A stretch of DNA of 64,000 nucleotides from Streptomyces sp. NBC_00154 (GCF_026342835.1 NZ_JAPEMI010000002.1:1116001-1180000); one strand, 5' to 3'; shown: positions 1-8,369, counted from the stretch's first letter. Numbers and translations: made by a program. The notes: generated by a model not told the origin, from the letters alone.

Positions 1-600
1 GCCTGCCGCCGACTGCGTGCTGATCCGGGCCAGCAGTAGCTCCACCGCGTCCTCGGGTAGATAGATCAGTAGTCCTTCGGCGATCCACGCGGTCGGCACG
101 GCCGGGTCGTGCCCTGCGGCGGCCAGCGCGCCTGGCCAGTCCTCACGCAGATCCACCGCGACGGTGATGCGCTCGCAGCGCGCGACGGCCCGTTCCTGGC
201 GCAGCACCGAAGCCTTGAAGTCCAGTGGCGCGGCGGTATCGACCTCGAACAGCCGGGTGCCCTCGGGCCAGTCCATCCGGAAGGCCCGGCTGTCCATGCC
301 GGCGCCGAGCAGCACGACCTGCCGGACCCCGGACGCGGAGGCCTGCTGCAACAGGTCGTCGAGGAACTTCGTCCTGATGACGATGGAGAACGACACGGCC
401 AGCCGGCGGCGTCGCGCGGCCTCGTCATCGGGCAGCGGCGGCGAGGAGGGCCACAGGCCGCCGGCGGTGGCGAAGGCCTGTGCCAGTGGGTCGCGGAACA
501 GCGCGTTCTCCCGCTCGGTCTCCAGCGCCCGCACCCTGGCCACCCCCACCGCCGTGGCCCACACTCCCGACGGCTGCACCCGCTTCTGCTCATCAGTCAC
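1..600 (-). CDS. SAM-dependent methyltransferase, PF04072/TIGR00027 type (C-terminus beyond window)
   Basis: The gene reads leftwards from a GTG at 600 and is still open at position 1, so only the first 200 codons are present. The N-terminus (VTDEQKRVQPSGVWATAVGV) and the glycine-rich SAM loop VVLLGAGMDSRAFR match the leucine carboxyl methyltransferase-like family (PF04072) that is abundant in actinobacteria. A following acidic strand (LFEVD) would hold the SAM ribose. Members methylate small molecules or carboxyl groups, but the substrate cannot be predicted. GTG at 600 was chosen because the family N-terminus starts there. High confidence in the family, none in the substrate. Confidence 0.85.
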   Translation of the reverse strand, partial: MTDEQKRVQPSGVWATAVGVARVRALETERENALFRDPLAQAFATAGGLWPSSPPLPDDEAARRRRLAVSFSIVIRTKFLDDLLQQASASGVRQVVLLGAGMDSRAFRMDWPEGTRLFEVDTAAPLDFKASVLRQERAVARCERITVAVDLREDWPGALAAAGHDPAVPTAWIAEGLLIYLPEDAVELLLARISTQSAAG

Positions 601-702
601 CGCGCCAGCCTAGCTAGTGTCCTGCGCCAGGAATTCGATCAAGATATGCGGCGAGTGTCGGGGTACGGGTGAATGTGCCCAGCGGTGTACAGATGAACGC
701 GC

Positions 703-1443
703 TCACGTGCGGGGAGTCTCTCCGGCGCCACGTCCCTGGGACGAGCGGTGATCACCCGAGGACGGCGGTGATACCGGTGCCAGCCGCGGCCTTTCACCGC
801 ACATGGCAGGGGCGGCGGCCCGGCGGTGGGATGCGCGGATGAGGACTGCGACCAGGGCTGTGAGGTCTGCGGCGCCGGCCGGGTCGTCCGCGTAGCGAGT
901 GGTCTGCAAGGGAGCCACTTGGTCCAGCCGTACTCCGTCGAGGTCCAGGACATAGGCCAGCGTCAGCAGCGCCAAGCGCGCGCTTCCGTCCGGGAAGGGA
1001 TGGAAGAAGGCCACGTCGAGATACGCCCTGGCTGCGCGGGCTGCCAGGGGAAGTGCCGGGTCGGTGCTCTGCTGCAGGCAGCGGGCGAAGTCAGGCCACG
1101 TGGATGGTGTGAGCCCGTAGCGCTCACGGCCGCCTTTGGCGAAGGCATCGCCGTCCCGGAAGGTGATCTCGGATCTGCCGAGGATAATCCGCTGCCAGTC
1201 GGCGAGCAGGGCCGGGGTGAGGGCGCGTCGGTGAGCGGCGTCGATGCGGGCCAGGGCGTTCGCGTCCAGCAGCCGGTCGGCGCGTTGCGGGCACCGGTGC
1301 CGGACCTCACCGTCGAACCAGCCTGTGAGCCCGTCGACGGCCGGTGCCACGGGAACCTGGGTCCCGGCACCGGCCAACGCCCAGTCGACCCTATCCCTGA
1401 CCGTGCACCAGACGGCGAGGGAGTCAAGGGAGTCAGTAGTCAC
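703..1443 (-). CDS. Fic/DOC family protein with a degenerate Fic motif
   Basis: A 246-residue protein with the Fic signature HPFPDGSAR at about residues 148-156. Fic proteins usually transfer AMP or another nucleotide part onto target hydroxyls; the histidine is catalytic and the acidic residue binds Mg. Here the consensus GNGR reads GSAR, so phosphate-anchor residues differ while His, Phe and Asp are kept. The last ~35 residues are low-complexity and basic. The GTG start at 1443 overlaps the 3' end of the upstream gene by 11 bases, so the two are probably translationally coupled, as in toxin-antitoxin pairs. I see no clear inhibitory (S/T)xxxE(G/N) helix in this protein. Family well supported; activity uncertain. 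Confidence 0.7.
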   Translation of the reverse strand: MTTDSLDSLAVWCTVRDRVDWALAGAGTQVPVAPAVDGLTGWFDGEVRHRCPQRADRLLDANALARIDAAHRRALTPALLADWQRIILGRSEITFRDGDAFAKGGRERYGLTPSTWPDFARCLQQSTDPALPLAARAARAYLDVAFFHPFPDGSARLALLTLAYVLDLDGVRLDQVAPLQTTRYADDPAGAADLTALVAVLIRASHRRAAAPAMCGERPRLAPVSPPSSGDHRSSQGRGAGETPRT

Positions 1444-2194
1444 GGAACGGTCGATGCCCGGTCACGCCGAACCCGAGATCCTCACCGACGGCGTCGACCA
1501 GGACGGAACTCGGCTCGGCCCAGCTCTTGAAGCGCCCGCCGATAGCGCCCTTCACCACCTCGGCCGCTTCCTCCCCTTCCAGGCCCACCGAGGAGAGATA
1601 CCACGTCAGCACGCGTTCACAGAGCATGTGCCAGCCGCTCTCGGTACAGGTCCGGTCCACGACCAGGGTCACCAGCCGGGTTGCTGCTCGCTGGACGTGC
1701 CAGCTGCGGTCCTCCGCGTCCGCATCGGCTGCCGGAGCGAGCTCGGCGAAGCGCTCGGCCAGTTCTTCCAGCCAGTCGCGCCACTCCAGGAGTGAGGCCA
1801 CGACGTTGGCGGTCGCGGCCTCGGGGCTGTCCCGCAGCGAACAGGAGGAACAGCACCAGCTCTGGACGACGCCGCCGCCACCGCCCTCGCCGACCGCCCA
1901 GTGCCATCCGCAGGCCCACCGGTCGTAGCGGTCGACCAGGAGGTTTGTCACCTGGTTGACGAAGCCGTCCCGGTTCGCCATGGCGCGAATCAGCGCCGTG
2001 ACCTGTGCCTCCTCATCACTGTTCCAGGTGAAGGCGTGAAGGTCAGGGTCAACGGCGGACCATGGCAGCAGGCGCGGGATCAGGTCCCAGTTGATGGACG
2101 TGGTGGTCCTCCGATAATCCGTCCGGCTGGTGCAACCGGCCGATGCTGCCAGGACCACGCGGCTCCTGTCATCTGAATATCCAGCGAGTCCCAT
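1433..2194 (-). CDS. Unrecognised protein, overlaps and precedes the Fic gene
   Basis: I do not recognise this family. It is acidic, Trp- and Glu-rich, with a glycine run followed by a cysteine cluster (SWCCSSCS) near residue 110 and predicted helices such as LLEWRDWLEELAERFAELAP. It lies directly upstream of the Fic gene on the same strand and overlaps it by 11 bases, which suggests a functional partner (antitoxin, target or adaptor); that is inference. The start is uncertain: the first ~30 residues abut IS630 debris and look unlike the rest, so the real start may lie near the SINWDLIPRLLPW segment or may have been replaced by the insertion. Confidence 0.5.
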   Translation of the reverse strand: MGLAGYSDDRSRVVLAASAGCTSRTDYRRTTTSINWDLIPRLLPWSAVDPDLHAFTWNSDEEAQVTALIRAMANRDGFVNQVTNLLVDRYDRWACGWHWAVGEGGGGGVVQSWCCSSCSLRDSPEAATANVVASLLEWRDWLEELAERFAELAPAADADAEDRSWHVQRAATRLVTLVVDRTCTESGWHMLCERVLTWYLSSVGLEGEEAAEVVKGAIGGRFKSWAEPSSVLVDAVGEDLGFGVTGHRPFRDY

Positions 2195-2299
2195 ACCCGT
2201 TGATCACGGTGACGAGTCAGCCCACGTCGGCCGTTCACCAGCAGGGCGAGTCGGCGAAGGAAGCAGAGCACATTCGCATGTACGTAGTTGGGCACCTTT

Positions 2300-2581
2300 C
2301 CCTGTACGCCGACAGCGAGGCGTTCGAGGATCTCGTCGGCACTCTTTGTCCAGGCGAAGGGGCGGGGGTTCTCGTTCCAGGTCGTGATCCAGTTTCGGAT
2401 GTCCTTCTCCAGCGCGTGGAGGGACTTGTGGGTGCCGCGCCGTATCTGCTTGTCCGTCAGTAGTCCGAACCACCGCTCGACCTGGTCGAGCCAGGAGGAG
2501 TAGGTGGGGGTGAAGTGCATGTGGAACCGGGGGTGGACCTCCAGCCACTTCCTGACCGCCGGCGACTTGTGGGTGCTGTAG
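2300..2581 (-). pseudogene. IS630 transposase, C-terminal part (3' half of the gene split by IS110)
   Basis: The reverse strand encodes the C-terminal third of an IS630-family DDE transposase: HFTPTYSSWLDQVERWFGLL, then RRGTHKSLHALEKDIRNW and NENPRPFAWTKSADEIL. The reading resumes at ..TACAGCACC, exactly where the N-terminal part at 3911 stops, so the two halves were one gene before the IS110 entered. Beyond about 2300 the frame no longer resembles IS630, so the true C-terminus and right end are lost. Confidence 0.85.
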
Positions 2582-2597
2582 AAGCCCCTATGTTTCG

Positions 2598-3689
2598 TCA
2601 AGCCACAGAAGGGAGTTGACTCGCGGCCAGGGGTTGGATGTGCCGGTAGAGCTCGCGGGCGACGTACCGCTTCAGACACCGGATGATCTCGCGCTTGGAC
2701 ATGCCCTCGGCGGTGCGTCGCTCCAGATACTTCTGGGTGCGTTCGTCCCAGCGTATGCGGGTCATCACGACGCGGTAGAGGGCGGCGTTGGCTTGGCGGT
2801 TGCCGCCACGGTTCAGGCGTCGGCGTTGCGTTTTGCCGGAGGACTGCTCAACCGGGCTGACGCCGCACAGGGCGGCGAACGATGCCTCGTCAGTGATCCG
2901 GTCAGGGTTGTCACCTGCGGCGATGAGGAGGACGGCGGCACTGTCGGGCCCGACACCGACCAGGTCCAGCATCTGAGGCCGGCAGGCACGGACGGCCCGG
3001 GTGGTGCGCCGGGTGAGCTCTTTGACCTCGTCGGACAGGTGCTGGACTCTGCGGGCGAGCAGGCGCATCGTGAAAACGGCCTCGCCCCGGTCATCGACGT
3101 CGAGGGCCGCGCAGGTGGCGACCAGCGCGGGATTGCTCAGGCCCGTGAGTAGTTCGCGCAGATCCGGGTCGATGGACATGAGGACGGCCTTGAGCTGGTT
3201 CAGTGCCTGGGTGCGGGCCTTGACGGCCGATTCCTTGGCAAGCCGCAGGACCCGCATGTCCTCCACGGGCCCATCCGCGCTCTTCGGCACGGTGGTGGCC
3301 CGTCCGGACAGCACCGCGCGGGCAGCCGCGTCCGCGTCGATGGCGTCTGTCTTACCGCGTTTGCGCCGGGTGGCACGGTCGGGCTGGTTGATCTCCACGA
3401 CGTCGATGTGCTCCCGGCGCAGGACCCGGGTCAGCGCGGTCCCGAAGGATCCCGTGCACTCGACACCCGCCCGGTACAGGACGCCGAACGACCGCCCCCA
3501 GGCCAACAGTTGGCGATAGCCGACGGCGGTGGCCGGGAACTCCTGGTGGGCGAGCGAGGTGCCCAGGGTGGTGATGACAGCGGCAACGTGGATGTCCTTG
3601 TGGGTGTCCACCCCGAGGATCACCTCCTCGGCCGGGCCCGGGACTCGCTGCGCGGGCAGCGTCGGCTGGGGCATGCTGGTGACGGTCAC
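2598..3689 (-). CDS. IS110 family transposase (DEDD recombinase)
   Basis: A 363-residue transposase with the RuvC-like N-terminal domain (GVDTHKD near residue 28, GVECTGSFG, then KTDAIDADAAARA) and the C-terminal Transposase_20 domain (LVGVGPDSAAVLLIA, then CGVSPVEQSSGKTQ with the candidate catalytic serine, then LNRGGNRQANAALY). These are the DEDD plus Ser features of RNA-guided IS110 recombinases, and the length is normal. The stop lies 16 bases from the right end. No frameshift was seen, so it looks intact and potentially active. Confidence 0.95.
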   Translation of the reverse strand: MTVTSMPQPTLPAQRVPGPAEEVILGVDTHKDIHVAAVITTLGTSLAHQEFPATAVGYRQLLAWGRSFGVLYRAGVECTGSFGTALTRVLRREHIDVVEINQPDRATRRKRGKTDAIDADAAARAVLSGRATTVPKSADGPVEDMRVLRLAKESAVKARTQALNQLKAVLMSIDPDLRELLTGLSNPALVATCAALDVDDRGEAVFTMRLLARRVQHLSDEVKELTRRTTRAVRACRPQMLDLVGVGPDSAAVLLIAAGDNPDRITDEASFAALCGVSPVEQSSGKTQRRRLNRGGNRQANAALYRVVMTRIRWDERTQKYLERRTAEGMSKREIIRCLKRYVARELYRHIQPLAASQLPSVA

Positions 3690-3719
3690 GAGGCTCCTTG
3701 GACTGGGTCTGGTGGCTGA

Positions 3720-3892
3720 CGCCGGTCCGGTGGGCGGTCAGAACTGTGACGGTGCTTTGTGTGGCAAAGCCCCTATCGGGACACGTTCACCGGGCCGGCG
3801 GCAGTACGCACCGCAGGGGGCCGGAGCCGACAGTTCTACTCCAAGGCAGCTGTGGCCAGTTGTCGCACGGGTCAGGCTCCGGCCCCCTGCGG
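3720..3892 (-). ncRNA. Predicted bridge RNA of the IS110 element
   Basis: In the non-coding left end, read on the transposase strand. Target-binding loop: a perfect 18-bp stem (3892-3875 with 3828-3811) encloses TGCGACAACT at 3867-3858, identical to the target at 3919-3910, and GTAG at 3839-3836, complementary to CTAC of the right target. Donor-binding loop: a 13-bp stem with one G-U or mismatch position (3800-3788 with 3732-3720) encloses ATAGGGGCTT at 3776-3767, identical to the element's right end at 2591-2582, and TCACAG at 3749-3744, complementary to CTGTGA at the left end (3911-3906). An apical GCTTTG/CAAAGC hairpin sits between the two donor guides. Order, strand sense and guide types match the known IS110 bridge-RNA plan. 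Exact RNA ends are unknown. Confidence 0.82.
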
Positions 3893-3910
3893 CACACCGT
3901 GATCCTCACA

Positions 3911-4640
3911 GTTGTCGCAGATCAGGTGGGTGTCCAGGCCGGCGGGGACCTCTTTGTCGAGCTTGGTGAGGAACTTCTTGAACTCGATGGTCCGGTGGCG
4001 GCGGTGGATGGAGCCGATGATCTCGCCGGTGGCCACGTCCAGGGCGGCGAACAGGGTGGTGACGCCGTGACGGATGTAGTCGTGGGCGCGGCGTTCTGGC
4101 ATGCCGGGCATCATCGGCAGCACCGGGGCGGACCGGTCCAGTGCCTGGATCTGGGACTTCTCATCCACGCACAGGACCAGAGCGCGCTCCGGCGGGTCGA
4201 GGTAGAGGCCGACCACGTCGCGGACCTTGTCGATGAACTGCGGGTCGTTGGACAGCTTGAACGTGTCGACCTGGTGCGGCTTGAGGCCGAATGCCTTCCA
4301 GATCCGGCCGACCGTGGACTTCGACAGTCCGCTCTCGGCCGCCATCGAAGCCCTCGACCAGTGGGTGGCGTCCTTCGGGGACCGCTCCAGCGTGGCAACG
4401 ACTACCTCTTCGACCCGCTCATCGGTGATCTTCCTCGGACCGCCGGGCCGCGGCTCGTCCACCAGCCCCTCCATCCGCAGCTCCAGGAAGCGCCGCCGCC
4501 ACTTGCCCACGGTCTGCGGCCAGATCCCCAACTCGTCGGCAACCTGCCGGTTCGTCTTCCCGTCCGCGCACCCCAGCACGATCCGACACCGCTGAGCCAG
4601 CGCCTGCGAAGACTTGGACTCGTTCGCCGACCATGACGTC
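3911..4640 (-). pseudogene. IS630 transposase, N-terminal part (5' half of the gene split by IS110)
   Basis: Encodes the HTH and first two catalytic blocks of an IS630 transposase: RCRIVLGCADGKTNRQVADE, WKAFGLKPHQVDTFKLSNDP, LVLCVDEKSQIQALDRSAP (first catalytic Asp) and DTHLICDN (second). The frame breaks after LICDN at the CT core of the IS110. With the piece at 2300-2581 the reading LICDN-YSTHKSPAVRKWL is restored. The extreme N-terminus, before SWSANESKSSQ, does not look like the family, so the left end is also damaged. Confidence 0.85.
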
Positions 4641-5070
4641 CCCAGCACCTTGACGAGGCCGCGGCCGCGGTACCGGGGGAGCGGACCCGGTACTACGGAA
4701 GGTTCATGGTCACCCCGGAGGTCTCCGGCGATGCGTACCACCCGGCCCCTGCCACGGTCGCATACCTGAAAACAGCCGGCTCCGCGCAGCGGCGCCCCGC
4801 CGACCGCTTTATTCGCAGGCTCACCGACTCTGCTCCCGGTCTGGTCAGCGCCGCCTCCCGGCTGCCCACCGTCAGTCCACGTCCGCAATACCGCACCGTA
4901 CTCATTCGGGCCGGTCAGCGGCCCTGCCGCGCCGGCTCTCGGTGGCCGGCGCCGTATCATGGCGGGCGGAGCCCGTCCGGGCGCCCTTCGCACATCGACC
5001 GGACGGGCCGCACCATCACCGCCCAGCCGACAGCCAGACGCCCTGCACCAAGATTTTCAGTGATCTTCTG
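4641..5070. other. No recognisable gene
   Basis: About 430 bases between the IS630 remnant and the SDR gene. Reading frames on both strands are open only because of high GC, and none resembles a known protein. Probably IS-flank debris plus the downstream end of the SDR operon. Confidence 0.4.
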
Positions 5071-5832
5071 CTAGAGGTTGTAGCCGCCCGATACCTCGAT
5101 GTTCTGAGCGGTGACCCAGCGGCTCTCGTCGGAGACCAGTGTGGCGATCATCGCGCCGATGTCGTCGGGTTCGCCGACCCGGCCGAGCGCGGTCTTCGCA
5201 GCGAGGGCCGGGACGACCTCGGGGAACCGGGTGAAGGCGTCGTCGGCGATCCGAGTGCGGGTCGACCCCGGCGAGACGGCGTTGACGCGGATGCCACGCG
5301 TGCTGAATTCCTTGGCCATGTACCGGGTCAGCACGTCCAGTCCGCCCTTCATCGAGGCGTAGGCAGAGTAGCCAGGCTCCAGGCCGGTCGCCGCCGTCGC
5401 CGAGTTGCTGCTCGTATTGACGATGGCCCCGCCGTCCGCCATCAGGGGCAGCAACTTCTGCGTAAGGAAGTACGGGCCCTTGAGCAGTACCCGCATGAGC
5501 CTGTCGAACGTCTCCTCGGTCGTGTCCTCGATCAACGACGTCTGCGCGAAACCTGCGTTGTTGACCAGGTGGTCGAAGGTGTCGCGCTGCCAGGTGTCGC
5601 GCAGCACGTCAGCCACCCTGTCGCGGAAGGCCACAAAGGTGCCCGCTTCGCTGACGTCCAGCGGGAGTGCGACGGCCGTGCCGCCCTCCTTCTCGATGGT
5701 GGCGGCCGTCTCCAGCCCTCCTTGTGGGTTGGTGCCGTAGGTGAGGATAACTCCGTTTCCGCTTTTCGCGATCTCGATCGCGGCGCTTCGTCCGATGCCG
5801 GAGCTGGCGCCCGTGACGATGGCGACCTTCAT
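5071..5832 (-). CDS. SDR family NAD(P)-dependent oxidoreductase
   Basis: A 253-residue classical short-chain dehydrogenase: TGASSGIG cofactor loop at residues 7-14, NNAG near 90, the catalytic Ser in NTSSNSATAA, the YxxxK pair in AYASMKGG, and NAVSPGSTRT after it. Closest in feel to the 3-oxoacyl-ACP reductase-like group; substrate unknown. It is the last gene of a leftward cluster with the alpha/beta hydrolase (51-base gap) and the ABM-type gene, divergent from an AraC regulator. This suggests an inducible detoxification or catabolic unit. Confidence 0.92.
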   Translation of the reverse strand: MKVAIVTGASSGIGRSAAIEIAKSGNGVILTYGTNPQGGLETAATIEKEGGTAVALPLDVSEAGTFVAFRDRVADVLRDTWQRDTFDHLVNNAGFAQTSLIEDTTEETFDRLMRVLLKGPYFLTQKLLPLMADGGAIVNTSSNSATAATGLEPGYSAYASMKGGLDVLTRYMAKEFSTRGIRVNAVSPGSTRTRIADDAFTRFPEVVPALAAKTALGRVGEPDDIGAMIATLVSDESRWVTAQNIEVSGGYNL

Positions 5833-5883
5833 GGTGTTCCTCCTGGTGTGCGGTGCGTGTGTTGTGTGAGTGCGCCGGTGGCG

Positions 5884-6852
5884 CTATGCGGCGGAGTCCG
5901 GCAGCAGGAGCCGGGCGAGCCAGGTGGTGCGGGTCTGGCGGGCTGCGGCCGAGATGCGTGCCTGCGGGTACAGGGCGTCGAAGCCGTGGAAGCCGCCCGC
6001 CCAGACGTGGAGTTCGGCCTGGCCGCCGTCCGCCCAGATGCGGGTGGCGTAGTCGGTGTCCTCGTCGCGGAAGACTTCGGCGGAGCCGGTGTCGATGTAG
6101 GTGGTCGGCAGGCCGGAGAGGTCGTCGGCCAGCGCGGGTGAGACGTACTCGGGGACCTCGTGGTCGGCGAGGTCGCCGAGGACGGCACGCCATCCGAACT
6201 CGTTCATCTCGCGGGTCCACACGCCGGGCCCGCCGGAGTACTGGCGGCTGGAGGTGCTGGTGTTGCGGTGGTCGAGCATGGGGCAGATCAGCATCTGCGC
6301 GGCGATCGCAGGCGTGCCGAGGTCGCGGGCCAGCAGGGTGACACCGGCCGCGAGGCCGCCGCCCGCGCTGGCGCCCGCGACGACGATCCGGGCGGGATCG
6401 ATGCCCAGTTCGGCGGAGTGTTCGGCGACCCAGAGCAGTCCCTGGTAGCAGTCGTCGACCAGGGTGGTACCGGTGGCCTCGGGTGCGAGCCGGTAGTCGA
6501 CGGAGACCACGACCGCGCCGAACTCGTCGAGCCACTCCAGGGGGATGTCGATCTGCGAGAAGCGGTCACCCATGACCATCCCGCCGCCGTGCATCCAGTA
6601 GACGCAGGGTGCGGCGACGGTGCGATCGGTGTTCGCAGGGCTGAAGACCGACAGGGGGATCGGGGCACCGTCCTTGGCGGGCATGGTGACTTCGCGCCGG
6701 TCGACCTGCCGGTGGGCGAGGAGGGGCTCGACGGGCGTCGAGGGGAGCTGGCGCAGTTGCGTGAGTACTTCCGGGCTGAGCTGGGACATGAGGGGCATGT
6801 CGGCGAGCAGCTCACGCAGTTCGGGGTCCAAGGTGGGTCGTGCCGTGGTCAT
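5884..6852 (-). CDS. Alpha/beta hydrolase, hormone-sensitive lipase type
   Basis: A 322-residue esterase-like protein. The oxyanion motif HGGG occurs in YWMHGGGMVMGD (about residue 90) and the nucleophile elbow in GASAGGGLAAG (Ser near 165). The acid is probably the Asp of IDTGSAEVF and the base the His of GGFHGFD. These are hallmarks of the HSL/AB_hydrolase_3 family (carboxylesterases acting on acyl esters). No signal peptide, so cytoplasmic. Middle gene of the ABM-hydrolase-SDR cluster. Family is secure; substrate is not predictable. Confidence 0.93.
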   Translation of the reverse strand: MTTARPTLDPELRELLADMPLMSQLSPEVLTQLRQLPSTPVEPLLAHRQVDRREVTMPAKDGAPIPLSVFSPANTDRTVAAPCVYWMHGGGMVMGDRFSQIDIPLEWLDEFGAVVVSVDYRLAPEATGTTLVDDCYQGLLWVAEHSAELGIDPARIVVAGASAGGGLAAGVTLLARDLGTPAIAAQMLICPMLDHRNTSTSSRQYSGGPGVWTREMNEFGWRAVLGDLADHEVPEYVSPALADDLSGLPTTYIDTGSAEVFRDEDTDYATRIWADGGQAELHVWAGGFHGFDALYPQARISAAARQTRTTWLARLLLPDSAA

Positions 6853-6955
6853 GGTCGCGGCCTTTCGTGGGGTGGTGGCGGACGGTCGGGCGAGGAGAGG
6901 GCCGACTCGGCAGGCGCCGAGGCGGCAGGGGCCGAGGTATGGGGCGATCGGCGGG

Positions 6956-7273
6956 TCAGAAGGCGGCCTTGCCGCGGACCGGGACGTAGTCGGTGTACTC
7001 GGACTCCTTGACCAGCAGTCCGTCGATCTGCGCGACGATGGCCTGGGCGGCCTCGCCGGCGAAGATCCGGTGGTGGTCCACCTGGCTGGTCCAGCCCTCG
7101 GTGACGTGGACGATGTCGGGGTCGGACGCGGAACGGGAGACGAGGTAGACGACGCAGTGTTCGCTGGCGCCGGGGCTGCCCTCGTTCAGGCCGGTCAGTA
7201 GCAGGTCGACCAGCTGGTCGCCCATTCCGGGCTTGGCGGTCAGGGTGGCGTTGAAGCCGTAGTTGGCGATCAT
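6956..7273 (-). CDS. Antibiotic biosynthesis monooxygenase (ABM) domain protein
   Basis: A 105-residue single-domain protein (MIANYGFNATLTAKPGMGDQ at the N-terminus, then EGWTSQVDHHRIF) matching the dimeric alpha+beta ABM fold, which includes quinone-forming cofactorless monooxygenases and many of unknown role. The ATG at 7273 was chosen over longer upstream readings because an AAAGGTAG-like Shine-Dalgarno lies just ahead and the family begins here. First gene of the leftward cluster and divergent from the AraC regulator at 7418, so it probably has the regulated promoter. Confidence 0.85.
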   Translation of the reverse strand: MIANYGFNATLTAKPGMGDQLVDLLLTGLNEGSPGASEHCVVYLVSRSASDPDIVHVTEGWTSQVDHHRIFAGEAAQAIVAQIDGLLVKESEYTDYVPVRGKAAF

Positions 7274-7370
7274 GGCTACCTTTTTTCTCGGTGATGGAGT
7301 GAGGTGATTCCATTCAACCGAGTTGACCTGCGGAAACGTTAGACCGATGCTCGCTCGTACTTGCACAATC

Positions 7371-7384
7371 CTCGCGTACGCAAG
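7371..7384. promoter_or_regulatory. Near-palindrome in the ABM/AraC divergent region
   Basis: CTCGCGTACGCAAG is a 14-base inverted repeat with one mismatched pair, 33 bases before the AraC start and about 100 bases before the ABM start. It is a plausible operator for the divergent unit. No functional proof. Confidence 0.3.
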
Positions 7385-7417
7385 AGTCATAGCGCGGAGT
7401 AGTGCTGCAATGGACAC

Positions 7418-8323
7418 ATGTACCTCGAAGAGCTCCGCACACTGCTGGCCCGGCATGCCCGGCCCGACTGGACCACCGCCATAGACGGCGTCCTCATCTC
7501 GAAGGTCGACCGGCCGGATCCACCGGCGCCCTCCATGTCCGGCACGGTGCTCGCGGTCATCGCCCAGGGGGCCAAGCGCCTCGCGCTGGGCGACCGGGTC
7601 TACGAGTACGGCCCCGGGCAGTACCTGGTCGCATCCGTCGACCTGCCTGTCACGGGGCAGTTCGCCCGGGCCGACCCCGAGCAGCCGGCCCTCGGTTTCG
7701 GTCTCACACTGGAACCGTCCGCCGTTGCCGAACTGCTGTTGCAGGCCGGTCCCGGAGACATCCCCCGCGCCGGCGGAGGCGCTCCGTCGGGGATCGCCGT
7801 CAGCGACGCTCCGGCCGCACTGCTCGACGCGGTGGTGCGGCTGCTGCGCCTGCTCGACGAGCCCCGCGGCCGGGCCGTTTTGGCCCCGCTGGTCAAGCGC
7901 GAGATCCTGTGGCGTGTGATCACCGGCGAGCAAGGTGCGACGGTTCGTCAGCTCGGCCTGGCCGACAGCAGCCTCAGCCACGTCTCCCGGGCCGTGCGCT
8001 GGATCCGCGAGCACTACGCCGAGCCCTTCCGGGTCGACGAGGTGGCACGCATGTCCGGCATGAGCGTCTCCGCCTTCTACCGCAACTTCCAGGCGGTGAC
8101 CGCGATGAGCCCCATCCAGTTCCAGAAGCAGATCCGGCTGCAGGAGGCCCGGCTGCTGCTCGCCACGCACCCGGGCGACGTCACCGGGGTCGGACACCGC
8201 GTCGGCTATGACAACCCGTCACAGTTCAGCCGGGAGTATCGCCGCCAGTTCGGCGCGCCGCCCAGCCGGGACGCCGCCCGCCTGCGGCAGGCCGTGCGCA
8301 CCCCGGCAGGTGTCCTTCCTTGA
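7418..8323 (+). CDS. AraC family transcriptional regulator
   Basis: A 301-residue regulator with an AraC_N-type sensor domain (PF06719: VLAVIAQGAKRLALGDRVYEYGPG) at about residues 40-190. Two C-terminal HTH motifs follow: FRVDEVARMSGMSVSAFYRN, then DVTGVGHRVGYDNPSQFSRE. This sub-family usually activates adjacent SDR or hydrolase genes. It is divergent from the ABM gene with 144 bases between starts, so autoregulation plus control of the ABM-hydrolase-SDR cluster is the natural reading (inference). Confidence 0.93.
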   Translation: MYLEELRTLLARHARPDWTTAIDGVLISKVDRPDPPAPSMSGTVLAVIAQGAKRLALGDRVYEYGPGQYLVASVDLPVTGQFARADPEQPALGFGLTLEPSAVAELLLQAGPGDIPRAGGGAPSGIAVSDAPAALLDAVVRLLRLLDEPRGRAVLAPLVKREILWRVITGEQGATVRQLGLADSSLSHVSRAVRWIREHYAEPFRVDEVARMSGMSVSAFYRNFQAVTAMSPIQFQKQIRLQEARLLLATHPGDVTGVGHRVGYDNPSQFSREYRRQFGAPPSRDAARLRQAVRTPAGVLP

Positions 8324-8369
8324 GCAGGCCGCGCCACGCAGGAGGATCGTGCAAGGGCGAGCGAGAATC

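Larger units (their letters stand above)
2582..3911 (-). mobile_element. Complete IS110-group element with CT core, inserted in an IS630 transposase gene
   Basis: Boundaries come from the interrupted gene. Read on the transposase strand, the IS630 sequence runs ..TGCGACAA CT at 3919-3910 and resumes as CT ACAGC at 2581 downwards, so the undisturbed site was TGCGACAACTACAGC and CT flanks both ends. This is the dinucleotide core known for IS110-group elements such as IS621. There are no terminal inverted repeats, as expected. About 1.33 kb in total: transposase plus ~220 bases of 5' non-coding DNA carrying the predicted bridge RNA. Confidence 0.9.

Noticed and set aside
3811..3892. The 18-bp inverted repeat read as an ordinary transcription terminator
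   Set aside because: It encloses segments that match the insertion target on both sides and lies upstream of the transposase, which fits a bridge-RNA stem far better.
6956..8197. A 413-codon reverse frame extending the ABM protein upstream
   Set aside because: The extension is antisense to the AraC gene and not family-like; the ATG at 7273 has a good ribosome site and the ABM fold starts there.
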